Assembly: GCF_000247695.1 (NCBI RefSeq)
Contig: NW_004624855.1
Coordinates: 1,798,355-1,862,354 of the forward strand
Length of the DNA stretch: 64,000 nucleotides
From: Heterocephalus glaber
Lineage: Eukaryota; Chordata; Mammalia; Rodentia; Bathyergidae
Direction: 5' to 3'
Under the pieces are notes generated by a model, which saw only the letters and a program-made list of their open reading frames with translations, searched no databases and was not told the DNA's origin. Positions 10,208 through 21,040 of the stretch are shown in pieces. How positions within the stretch are numbered: the first letter of the stretch is position 1; every line of letters starts with the position of its first letter. The position numbers and the translations under genes are program-made.

Positions 10208-12210
10208 TGCATTTTCATATATACAGTGTTTTAATAGCACAAAGTACATAATTCAGGACACCAACATAACTGCTCTGTCCAGTGACCTACAAAATGTCAA
10301 TTAGGAACCTGAAAGTTCTGCAGAAATTACAGTGTATATATCCTATCAAAGTCACACCCAACTAAAGAGTTCTGCACCTTCTAACACATAAAATGTTTTA
10401 CTCTTGAGGGTGTCAAGATTTTAGTTTTGACTCAGCACAGAATATTTATACATTGATAGAACTCAACAAGGAATATATTTGGGGATCAAATAGTCTGACC
10501 TTACTCTCTGTTAACCCTTGATCATATTTCTTACTATTTCTCATAAAAACATTAATTGATTTCCTGAGGAATTCATGTTATGCATTATTCTTTCTTCTGG
10601 CCTTATTGCTCTTCATCCAAACTATCTTACTAACTTTTATGACTCACGTGCAAAATGTGGAGATGTTTAGTACTGGAAAACAGCAACAAAATATGGAATA
10701 TATTACACTCACTGACCTGCAAATGCAAAAAGCTATGGCAATCAAACTTTCTCTATAAATAAAACATCTTTATCTTATTTGATGTTATCTTGGAATATTA
10801 CATGTCTGGGAGATAATTTTTTAAAATAATGCTTGAAGCTGGAGGAAGAGTTTTCTAATTGAAAAAAATCAAATGAAAACAAGAGACCTTTAAAAATCCT
10901 ATTAAATTAAGAAAATGAGATAGAATTTCCTAAGTCTTCTAACAGCCACTCCTTCCTTCAACAAACCGCATATTGTGTTGCTCAGAGACAGATTTATTAG
11001 GGAAATAATATCACTGGGGGTCCTCGCCTACACCGGCCCCTTCTGAGTCCTCTTAACCAACTGGGTCGTATGTTATTTCCTTAAAGAGAGTCTCAAAAAT
11101 TGTATAAGCTAAAGTTATAAAGGCATCATTAAACCTGGGTTTAGATGTAGTTATGGACTATGACCAACATTGTGCTGACATTTGTGTATGCTTTTATTCA
11201 ACATGGCAATTTTGAACTACTTACAATAATAGCATTAATACACTGTATAGTTGAAATTTTTAGTGAAACAAAAGTCCCAGCCTTGTTTTCAGTCTTATAT
11301 AGGAAAGGAATCAGTGATGACAAATGATGGTACTTTGCCTTCTACTCAGAGATTTAACTAATTATAGTATTAAGTTAAAAACTTAAGTGAACACATTGGG
11401 CATGGAACCCCTTTTCCAGGAACATGTGGAGCTCAAAAATAGAAACCAAGCAGGTGGTTAATATTTAGTAATAAAAGGAAAAAAGAAAGTTTTTATTGCT
11501 TAAGGAGATTTTATTTTTATTAAATATGTAAATTAATTAAATTATGCTGAAATATTTTACAGATTATATTGAGTTCTTTTTTTAAAGATTAGAGATTAAA
11601 ATGTAGAATCCCAGTGTATGTGGTCGATGCAAGATGTCTTCAAGGGGACTCTGAGAAGGACATTCATGATGACTGAATGTGGTTCATGAATATGAAGCTC
11701 CAGACCATTCCTGTACCTTGCTTGCCACAACCACCTGGACCTGCCATTGTGTCCAGAATCAAATCATATCTTCACATTACTTTTTAAATATAAAAATCTT
11801 TATCAAAAAGCATTTTAAAAAGAAGCTTAATGTTATGAAATGTCAAAAATATGCATTCTATGTCTGTTTGACAAGTGTCCAAAAATCTAATTTAAACTTC
11901 AAGATTGGCTCATTTGCAGATTGGCAACAAGCCTTGCTAGACTTTCTGCCTGTGAGACAGCTTGAAGTGCAAAGATAGAAAGCTTGGGAGAGCATTTATT
12001 TTAATTAAAGAAACTGTTCTCTAATGTACAAGTAAGTTCTGCATACCATTCCTCAGGAAAATATCTATCAATTGGCAAATGTTCCTAGAAAGGAAGTGTT
12101 CTCTGATTTGAAGTATATATACTTTCTAGCACAGATTACTGGCCATTCTACTTGTCTCTAGCCAATTTTTATTGAAATAAAGGGAAGCATGAAATAATTT
12201 TATTTTTTCA
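10208..12210. other. AT-rich intronic stretch
   Basis: No gene or named repeat. A small GC-rich block at 11012-11069 lies between imperfect 11-bp inverted repeats (see findings). Confidence 0.5.
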
Positions 12211-12223
12211 TAATAATAAGACT

Positions 12224-12355
12224 TGTTTGACATGGTAGCACATGCCTGTAACACCACCACTCAGGAGACTGAGGCAGGAGCATCGCCGGAAGTTTGAGGC
12301 CAACCTGGGCTACATAGCGAGACACTGTCTCAGAAACACACACAAACAAAAATAA
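12224..12355 (+). repeat. B1-like SINE with 13-bp target duplication
   Basis: Contains 'catggtagcacatgcctgta', 'ctcaggagactgaggcagga' and 'caacctgggctacatagcga', then an A-rich tail. Flanks 12211-12223 and 12356-12368 are identical (taataataagact). Confidence 0.95.
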
Positions 12356-12529
12356 TAATAATAAGACTGAACTCTGAATAATGTGTTAGGAAATCAGTTT
12401 TGTAGCAATTCAGTTGGCTTTTTTAGCTTTAGTAGCTGTATTGCTACTAAAGAACTCACAAATCTAGAATATATACTTATATGATGATACAGTACTTTCT
12501 ATGAGTTTTTAAAATCCTTATCTGATCTC

Positions 12530-12735
12530 TGCCATGGCTGCACTATCCAGTGTGGCAGCTTCTAGCCACCTGTCGCTATTTTCATTAAATTAAATAAAAT
12601 TAAAAATTCACTTCCTCTATCTTAGCAGCCATAGCCTAAGTGCTCAATGGCTGCATGTGGCAAGTGGCCACTGGATTGCATAGTGCAGATACAGCCATTT
12701 CTTCACTGCAGAAAGTTCTATAGAACAGTATTGGT
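12530..12735. mobile_element. Non-autonomous hAT-type MER element
   Basis: Contains 'gcactatccagtgtggcagc', 'tagccacctgtcgctatttt', 'aattaaataaaattaaaaat', 'agtgctcaatggctgcatgt' and 'gcagaaagttctatagaaca'. This is the palindromic 'ctgtccaatatggtagccac' family of old hAT-Charlie MITEs. I cannot fix the subfamily. Confidence 0.75.
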
Positions 12736-13005
12736 ATGGAGAAAGACTGGGACATCCACCCAAAGAGGAGCATTGGCAAACTCAGAACATCCTGTCCACT
12801 TTGACCTCTTCAGTTGCAACTAAGAAGAAAAATCTTCCCAGAATTAAAAGCAACTTCTTGAACTCTTGAATGCAGAACATTTTGCAAATTGAGAATCATG
12901 CAATATAGAGTCCATGAGATGTTATGAGAAACAGGGTTGAAGTGGGAGGATCAACCAAGAGTAAGTTTAGCCTGGTGCAGAACAAAGAAAAAAATTACAT
13001 TTATT

Positions 13006-13088
13006 GGGCCGGAGATTTAGCTCAGTGGTGCCATGCCTGCCTCACAAGCACAAAGATCTGAGTTCGATCCTCAATCCTGGGGCGGGGG
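13006..13088 (+). repeat. ID-type SINE with G-rich end instead of A tail
   Basis: gggccggagatttagctcag, then gagttcgatcctcaatcctg, ending ggggcggggg. Flanks aattacattt at 12993-13002 and 13089-13098 are identical. The usual 'ggtaccaaaa' end is replaced. Confidence 0.9.
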
Positions 13089-13799
13089 AATTACATTTCT
13101 TTGGAGCTTGTTAGGATTACAACCTGTGAAAGATAGTCCAAGCAGTCTTGAGTTGTGCTCAGAAGTTTCATGAAAAAAAAAATGGTGACTATGTATAAAG
13201 TTTAAATTATAAGGCTGATGGCTACATTATTTGTCTATTAGGGATTATGCTCAATGAAGGCAAGAGTTGAAATATCTTAAGAGTGGGTTTGAGTACAGTG
13301 TCAGTCTCTGGGCAATTTAAGGGGAAGAGAAGTGTTGCACAAATCTTCAGCCATTAATGTCTCAGAAAACTGCGACTTGAGCCTGTTCAACAGTTCAGCT
13401 TGAATATGGATGCCCCTGAAATCTGATCCAGGAATGTCCTTCCAACTTCATTTTAAATGCTCCAAAACCAATGCTGCTCCATTTTGATATTCTTTATTGT
13501 CAGGAGACAGAAATATGGGCAGAGATCCATGATCACACACCTGGGAGGTATAAAGTAAGCTGGATTCAAATGTTTATTTTCTATAGAAATTAAAGCTTTT
13601 GATATGCAAATATGCATGTTGCTATAGCTAATGGAATACCACAAGTAGCATTTACTCTACTCTATAGAACTAGAACTGCCTTGTGTGTACACTTTGTGAG
13701 ACAAGCATTTCATGAAACCACTTGTGATTCAAATCCTTCACTTTATTCTCTTTTTAATCCATAGTGCTAACTAGTATACCAATATTCACAATGAGCTGA

Positions 13800-13857
13800 T
13801 GAAATCTGAACATTAGATAGATAAATCTTAACATTAGATGAAATCTTAACATCAGTA
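13800..13857. repeat. Three imperfect tandem copies of ~19-20 bp
   Basis: Copies begin tgaaatctgaacattagata, then gataaatcttaacattaga, then tgaaatcttaacatcagta. Confidence 0.8.
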
Positions 13858-13959
13858 GGCCCGTCCGTGATGGTTTCCTCTTTGGATAGAACCAATACGT
13901 GATTGTTTAATTGCATGATATGTTTTTCTCAAAATGCACATGCCCTGACTCCACACAAG

Positions 13960-14150
13960 GTACATAAACATTATGTACTGAAAGTAAGTGCAAAAAAAAG
14001 GGAAACAACCAAGAGATGGAGGGAGGTGAAAAGGAGGGAAAGGGTAATGGATGAAAAAAGAAATTAGTATGTGTTATGTATACGTACCAACTTCCCACAA
14101 GGAATGTAAACAATATGTACTACACACATGTACTAATAACGTAAAAAAGA
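13960..14150 (+). mobile_element. Old L1 3'-end fragment
   Basis: Purine-rich 'ggagggaggtgaaaaggagg' followed by 'tatgtatacgtaccaacttc', 'aaggaatgtaaacaatatgt' and 'gtactaataacgtaaaaaag'. The layout resembles the L1 3' end at 18674-18850 but is more diverged. Confidence 0.55.
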
Positions 14151-14159
14151 AACAGCAAA

Positions 14160-15029
14160 AAAAGTATTTTGGAGACTAAGTTTTTATAGTGAAATCTTTT
14201 CTAAATCTGCTATTGACATATTTCATGGGTTTAAGATCAATTAGAGAAGATCGGATGAGGTTTTATGAATGTGTGTAGTTAATAACTCATTTTCAAAGGG
14301 TTCCTTTTAGATTATTATAAGAGATTTTTGAATTTCATAGAATAACTTATGGTCAATAGAACATTTTCTCATTATGAGTGTCAATCTCATGAAACATTAA
14401 CTGCAAAGGGCATTATGATAATAACAAAGAAATCCTGCCATTTAGATGTTTGCTTTTATTTTCCACATTTGAAGAAATTGAGTCTAGCATAGCTAGAACC
14501 AACCCAGAGTCTACTCCAAAGTGGTAGGGCTGAGTTCCCACCCTTCTGAAACTGAGCCTCTCTTCCTTTCCACTCCAGAAGTCCTTGGTTGCCCTTGGGG
14601 ACTGCAGCGGATACACTCCATCTCATTATACTAATGATCTTTTTATCCCCCAATAGTTCTCATGTTTTCTATCATCTGGTAGTAGAAGCCCCACAGAGAT
14701 ATGTGATGTTCTCTCTCTGACTTTCCTCCATCTCCTCTTCTCTTTAAGATCTCTCCTGACACTGGCTCTGAGGGGGCAAGACTCCTTTGTATGCTGCCTG
14801 GACCATGGCCTCCACTGTTCCTTGCTATGCATTGGTTTTCTGGTTTTCCCTTCACACACTTTCAGAAAGTGGCCTCCTGGGTCTGATACTATTCATCCTG
14901 AGCACATTCATTATGCATATTCATCTTAGCACATTCACCTTGATTTCCATAGTATTATGTACACTCAGCACTATGGGATATGATCATCAAAGCAGTTTTA
15001 TTTGTTCTCCCATTTCCTCTTCTTTATTT
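14160..15029. other. Intronic stretch with nothing recognised
   Basis: No named repeat. Overlapping short open frames on both strands around 14410-14860 have no family features and no coding context. Confidence 0.5.
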
Positions 15030-15430
15030 TTATAAATATATATATCAAATTTTGCCATTTTAACCATTTAATTGTATATTTCAGTGGCATTAAGTACATT
15101 CATAATGTTGTACATCATCAGCATTACATATTTCAAAATTTTTTCACTACCCTAAACAGAAACTCAGTGCTCACTGAGCAACAACTAATTCATCATCCCC
15201 CCCCATCCCTGATAATCTTTAATACATTTTATGTCTCTACAAATTGGCCTGTTCTGAGTGCAGTCATATGATACAGAATTTGTCTATTCTGTTTGGCTTA
15301 TTTCACTTAGCACCATCTTCAAGGTTCATCCATGCAACATGTGCCAGGTTTCCCTTCCTTTGTGTAACCAATGTCCCATTATGTGTATATATATTATATC
15401 ATATCACGATATTTTTCCCATTTCCTTTTT
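15030..15430 (-). mobile_element. Ancient L1M 3' fragment
   Basis: The reverse complement of an old mammalian L1 3' region: 'tttcagtggcattaagtaca', 'cattcataatgttgtacatc', 'ttggcttatttcacttagca', 'caaggttcatccatgcaaca'. The order is collinear with the family. Confidence 0.85.
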
Positions 15431-15994
15431 AAATTTATTCAGCTGGGGTAGCCCTCCCTCTCCTTGGATCAAAAGTCAGCCAGTGGCTCTGACTTTTTGT
15501 CATCCATAAATGATAAAAAGTATTAACGTCACTTTAAGTTACAAGCATATTTTCAATTCATTAAAAATACCTTCTTGCAAATAATAAACTTCATTTAACA
15601 TGAGATTTCTCCACAGTCCGAAAAGCCCATCACTTAGCTGGGCTGACAGATCACCCAGCTGGTCTAGGATTCATTGACTTGATGAATCAATGTAGCATCA
15701 CCTCTATTCACCTTCATGTCCAAGCTGATTGCAAATACAGCAACAGCTAGTTGTCCCTTTTATCACCAAAGAATTGAAAACTATTTAATGTCCAGATCTG
15801 GGTTTTTTAATTCCAGTGCTAAAATTTCATTTAAATTAAATAACACAACTTTATGCTATTACCTATGTGTCTCAGGCTCATCATCACAGGATTATCTCTC
15901 CAGACCAAAGTTCCTAACATGGGTAACAATAACCTAACCCCTGGTCCTGTGTGTGTAACAGTAATGCAATCCTGCCAGCAAAACACCTATGGAC

Positions 15995-16400
15995 AGAACC
16001 AAAAAGCTTTGAAGTTTGTCAAGATATTTGTAAAGGATATTCTTTATAGCACTCTTTTATAATAGATAAAAATTCAACAGCATTCAAATTTTCATTAATC
16101 TTTTAATAGTTAAGTATTTTTGACATATATATACAATGAAGTCAATCAGGGTACAATGAAGTATCCTGATGTGGAATAATTGTCATATATAAAACTAAGT
16201 GAAAAGATCAAGAAAAATAGTATCAATGCTCAGAAAAGTATAAAACATATTCTGAAAAGAAACTATTAATAGCAGTTGCCTTTTAGGTAGAGAAATGAAG
16301 ATGAGGGAGGAAGCTTTCACTTTCACTTTATGACCTTCTCTAATGTTTGAAGTTTCTAAACATTTAGATTACTTTTACTTTTTCATAACATAAAGAACTA
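15995..16400 (+). mobile_element. Probable ancient L1-derived fragment
   Basis: Degraded match to an old L1 tail: 'aaaaattcaacagcattcaa', 'tacaatgaagt', 'actaagtgaaaagatcaaga', 'aatagcagttgccttttagg' and 'gacttttcact'-like text near 16315. Orientation and limits are approximate. Confidence 0.5.
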
Positions 16401-18650
16401 TGAGATTATAAGCTACTTTTTTCCTTAAACTTCTCACATACAGATACACACACATATAAAACGTATGTTAAAAAATAAAAGTAATGTTCTAGTGTTCTAC
16501 AGCATACTAGGACAACTATACTTCATAACAATTTGTTATATACTTTATAAAGAACTGGAAGAAAGAAGGCTCCAAACATAAAGAAATTATAAATGTTTAA
16601 AGAAATGGAAATGTTAATTACTTTGATTTGATCATTATATATGTATCTATCAAACTATCATAAATACATACAATTATGATGTGTCAATTAAAATTTTTTT
16701 AAAGGGCTGGAAAATCATAAATAAGTAGGTAGATAAGTACAATCTGACTAGTAATTAAATTAGAACTTCATGCCATCTCAGACAGTGCTTCTTTGGCGTT
16801 AGACCAGGGAGAACAAAATATGCTTCTCACTGGAAGAAACCCAGGGCATGAAAACCAAATCCATAAAACCTGGCTAGTGTTCCCAGAAGGAGTGAGGCAT
16901 GCAGGTGGCCCAGCTTGGCATTCTTTCAAGCTTGTAATTTGCATAGAGCAAACTCTCCTGTCATTCCTATTTAATTGAATGTCATATTTAAGAAAAAATG
17001 GGAGTGAAGACTGCTGGGAAATTTAATTTACATTCTCAAAATAAGTTCTATGAAACATGTCACCGAAAGCATTGAGCAGCCAAATGCGAATAGATGAATC
17101 TCAGCTTTTTAAATAGTTTTATGTATTCCTAAATTACAGGAAAACATCTCCCAATACTATTTTGCACACATATGATCTAGGAATCTATTCTTGCAGTGTA
17201 TTTTTCTTGGGGTTTTTTTTTATAATTATTATTGTCTGGCTCTCTTTAAGTGTAAGAATGTAGTCTATTGCCCAGAACATAGCACAGAAATCTAGTGAAA
17301 CAAACAAACAAAAAATAGCAATGCACAAAACAAGAACACCAAAGTCAGCACTGAGTAACTGCTGTTACACCCATTTCAGTGAAATTTAGACAATCTGAGA
17401 GGACCAAATAGAGTGAGCATTCAGTACTAAAGTTGCATGCCTTTCTCATGCTTGTCAGACATTCCACTGGAAAAGGTTATCAGCAAACTCCTGGGAGGGA
17501 ACAGAGCTTTTCTTGAGTAAAGACAAGTAGCAACTCTTGGCTTTGGTCTCCAGGGATCTGTGACAGATCTAAAAAATCCTGTTCCAGGATCCCAGGGATT
17601 GCAGTCAGCTAGCTAACTTCCTCTCTATTTTGCATTTCACTGGGGCCAGGAGTTCTGCCATTTGCTTCTTTGAAGACTGTCTTTTGCTCTTCAGCAGGGG
17701 AATAGATGAGGTCTAAGAATGGAAACTTGAAGGGTCACCCAGGCACCTCTGACTTGCCCAGCCTCCTCTGAACCCTGAACTCCCCTACGATTTGGAGGCC
17801 TCAAGAGGTACACTTGGCAGAAAGATCTGAGCCTACTGAATAGGCCTCTGTCTCACCTGTTCATTCAAAAGTGTATGTTGTGATAGACACTAAGAAGCAA
17901 ATTTGTTTATATTCATTTTACTTAATGATTTTTTTTTTAGAGAGAGAGAGAGAGAAGAAAAACTCAAATAAAACTACAAGCCTGTGAGTAAGGCACAGGC
18001 CAAATGCATAAGCCCTGACCTAGATGCCTACTCTTGGACTAGAGTCAGAGTAAGTGTGAAAACAAATTAGCTTTTCAGGGAGAAGCAACCCTCACCAGTG
18101 CACTCTGGGAAGTCACATCAAGTGGGCTTGCTACTGCACTCCCAGAAAGAAAGCAATTTTCTTTCTCTCTGCTGTCGAAGCAGGCACAGACTGTGTGTTT
18201 CTTCCCCCAGTCCATGCTGCCCGCCACTCTCTTTTGGAAAAAATAGTATTGTTCCTGATGTACAGCCTTCTTCACAAAGCCATGTTAGTTATTGTGCTCA
18301 CAGACTGTCTGAGATTCAAGGTCAAGTGATTTTTTTTTCTGGTTCTTTTCAAGGTATTATAGTACACGTTAAACTGACAGGTTTGTAACCACAAGACTTG
18401 CATTAACTACTCCTACAGCTACCTACACAGAAGGACTCACTTCACTGACCAAGCATCACTATCCCTAAAGAATTCTTATACAAACTACCAGATATGAGTT
18501 TTTGAATTCCATATTTCTCTCTTAGAACATGAAGTGTTGTTCTTCATATAAGCAAGCCTATTTGAAGGTATTAATAAAAGAAGAGTAACTGAGTCCAATC
18601 AACTTATAAGTTAGTCTTGTGCAGAAATAAGATGAAATACTACTTAGAGA
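16401..18650. other. Intronic stretch with nothing recognised
   Basis: AT-rich sequence with one (GA)n microsatellite at 17939-17955. The 18075-18390 open frames on both strands show no domain. Confidence 0.5.
17929..17955. repeat. T run followed by (AG)n
   Basis: Ten T then agagagagagagagaga. A short low-complexity tract. Confidence 0.9.
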
Positions 18651-18656
18651 ATCTTT

Positions 18657-18867
18657 AAAGAAAGTAAATTTCTAAATGGAAATAAAGTCTTTGTAAATAG
18701 GGAAGGGTGGAGGGCATGAAGGGAGGGCTAGGAATGGGGAAAAAATAAGAACCAAGATGCATTATATAAAGGTACAATTCCCAATGAGAAATGTAATTGT
18801 GTTGTATACCTACAATGTACCAATAAAAGAATTTAATACAAAAAAAAAAAAAAGAAAGTAAATTTCT
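18657..18867 (+). mobile_element. 5'-truncated L1 3' end with 17-bp target duplication
   Basis: Body 18674-18850: purine-rich 'gggaagggtggagggcatga', 'gagggctaggaatgg', 'gtaccaataaaagaatttaa', then an A run. Flanks aaagaaagtaaatttct at 18657-18673 and 18851-18867 are identical, so the insertion is fairly recent. It carries no coding sequence. Confidence 0.93.
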
Positions 18868-19484
18868 TGGAGTGGATACCTTCTAGAAGTGAAATCCCCA
18901 GTTGTTTATTCAGCCTTCTTTAGACCACTTGTGTAAGTGGTTTTACATGTGAACAGGGAGAAGATAGCAAAGGCTAGACTCAGAAGATGGTTGCTATTTG
19001 GATAGAAAGAAATCTAAATCAAAGCAAGCTTCTGAAAGACTCTTTTATGTGGAGACATGGCTGGGCCTTTGTATAAGCAGTATTGTATCACTGTAAATTG
19101 TAGAAGCTGCTTAATCAATAAGAAAAGTTGAAGTAAAAAGATGGGATTAAAGAGATAAGATCTTTGTTATACTGAATCTATTGACTCAGGAATCTACTTC
19201 CTGTAGTGGGCTGGATGGAAACTGCTTCACATTGTGAATGTTAATAGAGGTTTTTAAAAGGTCTCAAAATTGGTGTTTACAGGCTTTGTCGCTGTGTATA
19301 TTTTTAGTTTGCAGTTCTAAAGAAATCAAAGATTGTTTTTATAAGATCTCAGCAAAGCACTAATGTTCCACAATGAGCATGATTTAGATAAAACACAAAT
19401 TGGGCATGCATTGAGTATTCTGAGCATCATTTTAAACATCATTGATATATAATCAGACACTGACAAGGACACAAATTATCCAAG

Positions 19485-20216
19485 AATGTTAAGAAAATAA
19501 CCAGAAGGAAATTTCTTAAGGCTAGTTACCTTTTCTGTACAAACAGGACTGCTTGCAGATAGAGCCTGAGGCTGAGGCAGGTTTCTCTCAGGTCACTGTA
19601 AGAGTCTCTGTCCACAGATATTTTATAGGCAACTCCTGGCTCCCCTTCTGATGTCTATATACCCCTTTTGCTTGTTAACAGAACATTCGTTTCTAAATAT
19701 CTGCCTTTGGAGGAGGTGACCTTGAGACTGAAGAGAAGGACCCAAGCCTCTCCAAGACATACTTTTTAGTTCTTCTTCCACAGCTACTCCAAACACCTAA
19801 CAGCCAACCACAACTACATCAGATAACCCACAGTTTTTCCTGGAGATGTTTGCTTTGCCTATGGCAAGATTTGGTCATGGTTTCATCCCAGATGATTCTA
19901 CCCTATAGCCTCTTTGGATAACTCTGTCCCTCTACAGCTATCCTTAGTCCAGTCTACAAGGAGCCCCTGCCCTACCTGTAAAAAAGCCTGCACCAGTTAG
20001 CTGCCAGGACACTGTGCCTGAGTGAGCACACCTTGTCTTCTTTATGAATGATGTTCCCATAATCTTTTTTTTCCTCCATAATCTTAATAGGTCAACTCAT
20101 GCTCTGTTCCTCCTTATGCTGCAGCATAAGATAAAATAAAACCTCCTTTGCCTACTCATGATTTCTATCTCAAGTAGGGCAGACTGAGCTAGTAATGTTA
20201 AGAAAGTATCCAGAAG
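19485..20216. other. Unidentified 686-bp segment between 23-bp direct repeats
   Basis: 19485-19507 and 20194-20216 match at 21 of 23 bases (both start aatgttaagaaa and end ccagaag). The interior has LTR-like hints: a TATA-like 'cctgtaaaaaagcctgcacc' near 19975-19994 and 'ataaaataaaacctcctttg' near 20131-20150, which resembles an LTR polyadenylation region. A 23-bp repeat is too long for an LTR target duplication, and no poly(A) tail abuts either repeat. Origin unresolved. Confidence 0.55.
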
Positions 20217-20420
20217 CTGGGGTTGGTAACACTGAGAGTGGCAGACAGCCAGTGAATAACCAACAGCAACAGAGAATTGTTAGGAGCCACCATCTCCAGT
20301 CACCGCAAGAGTTCTGATGGTTACCAGTAGCTGCTGGCTCTGGCTGCAAGGAAGGCTGGGAGGAAGGTCCTTAAAAGGAGAAGCTGTTAGCTGCTGGCAT
20401 TCAAAGCTCAGAGCTGTTAA

Positions 20421-20422
<2 letters not shown>

Positions 20423-20456
<34 letters not shown>
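20423..20456. repeat. (CA)17 microsatellite
   Basis: A pure CA run followed by tatgtatgcatgca. Likely length-polymorphic. Confidence 0.97.
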
Positions 20457-20459
<3 letters not shown>

Positions 20460-20849
20460 GTATGCATGCACCCTATATTTTATTTACAATTTCCATCCAA
20501 ATTGAGCAAAAGAATTCTCAGACCATTGGTAACAATACCAGTCATACATCAGGAGCAAGTTGTGAGTAGTCTAAGCCAGCCATGCTAATCCTGGGACACT
20601 TACTTGTGGTTCATTTGGAAAGATCTTAATCCTTCTATTTTTGATTAAATGACCGAGTTAATCAACTTTAAAACCATTAAAATGTTGGACTGCTTATTAG
20701 GAGGCATAGTCTATTTCCTTTTCGTGTAAGCCCACTGAACTGAGGCTTTCTTTTTCTCTAGCCCAAAATATCTTGCTTTCCTTTAATATTGACCAAAGGA
20801 ATTCATTCACTAAGGACCTTGGTCAGATAACCACAAAAAAAGAGGTCCT

Positions 20850-21030
20850 CTTTTCTTTGTAGTACTGGTGATTAAACCCTGGGCATTGCATTAAGCTACA
20901 TCCCCAACCTCTTTTTTATTTTTTATTTTGAGAACAGTTTCTCACTGGGTCATTAACTTGGCCAGACTGGGCTTGAACTTGTGATCCTCCTGCACCAGCC
21001 TCCCAGAGTGCTGGTGCCAACATACCCAGC
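20850..21030 (-). repeat. B4-like chimeric SINE with target duplication
   Basis: Reversed ID-like block (actggtgattaaaccctggg, agctacatccccaacc), an A/T-rich linker, then a reversed B1-like block (ttggccagactgggcttgaa, cctcccagagtgctgg). Flanks aagaggtcct (20840-20849) and aagaggtact (21031-21040) differ by one base. Confidence 0.85.
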
Positions 21031-21040
21031 AAGAGGTACT

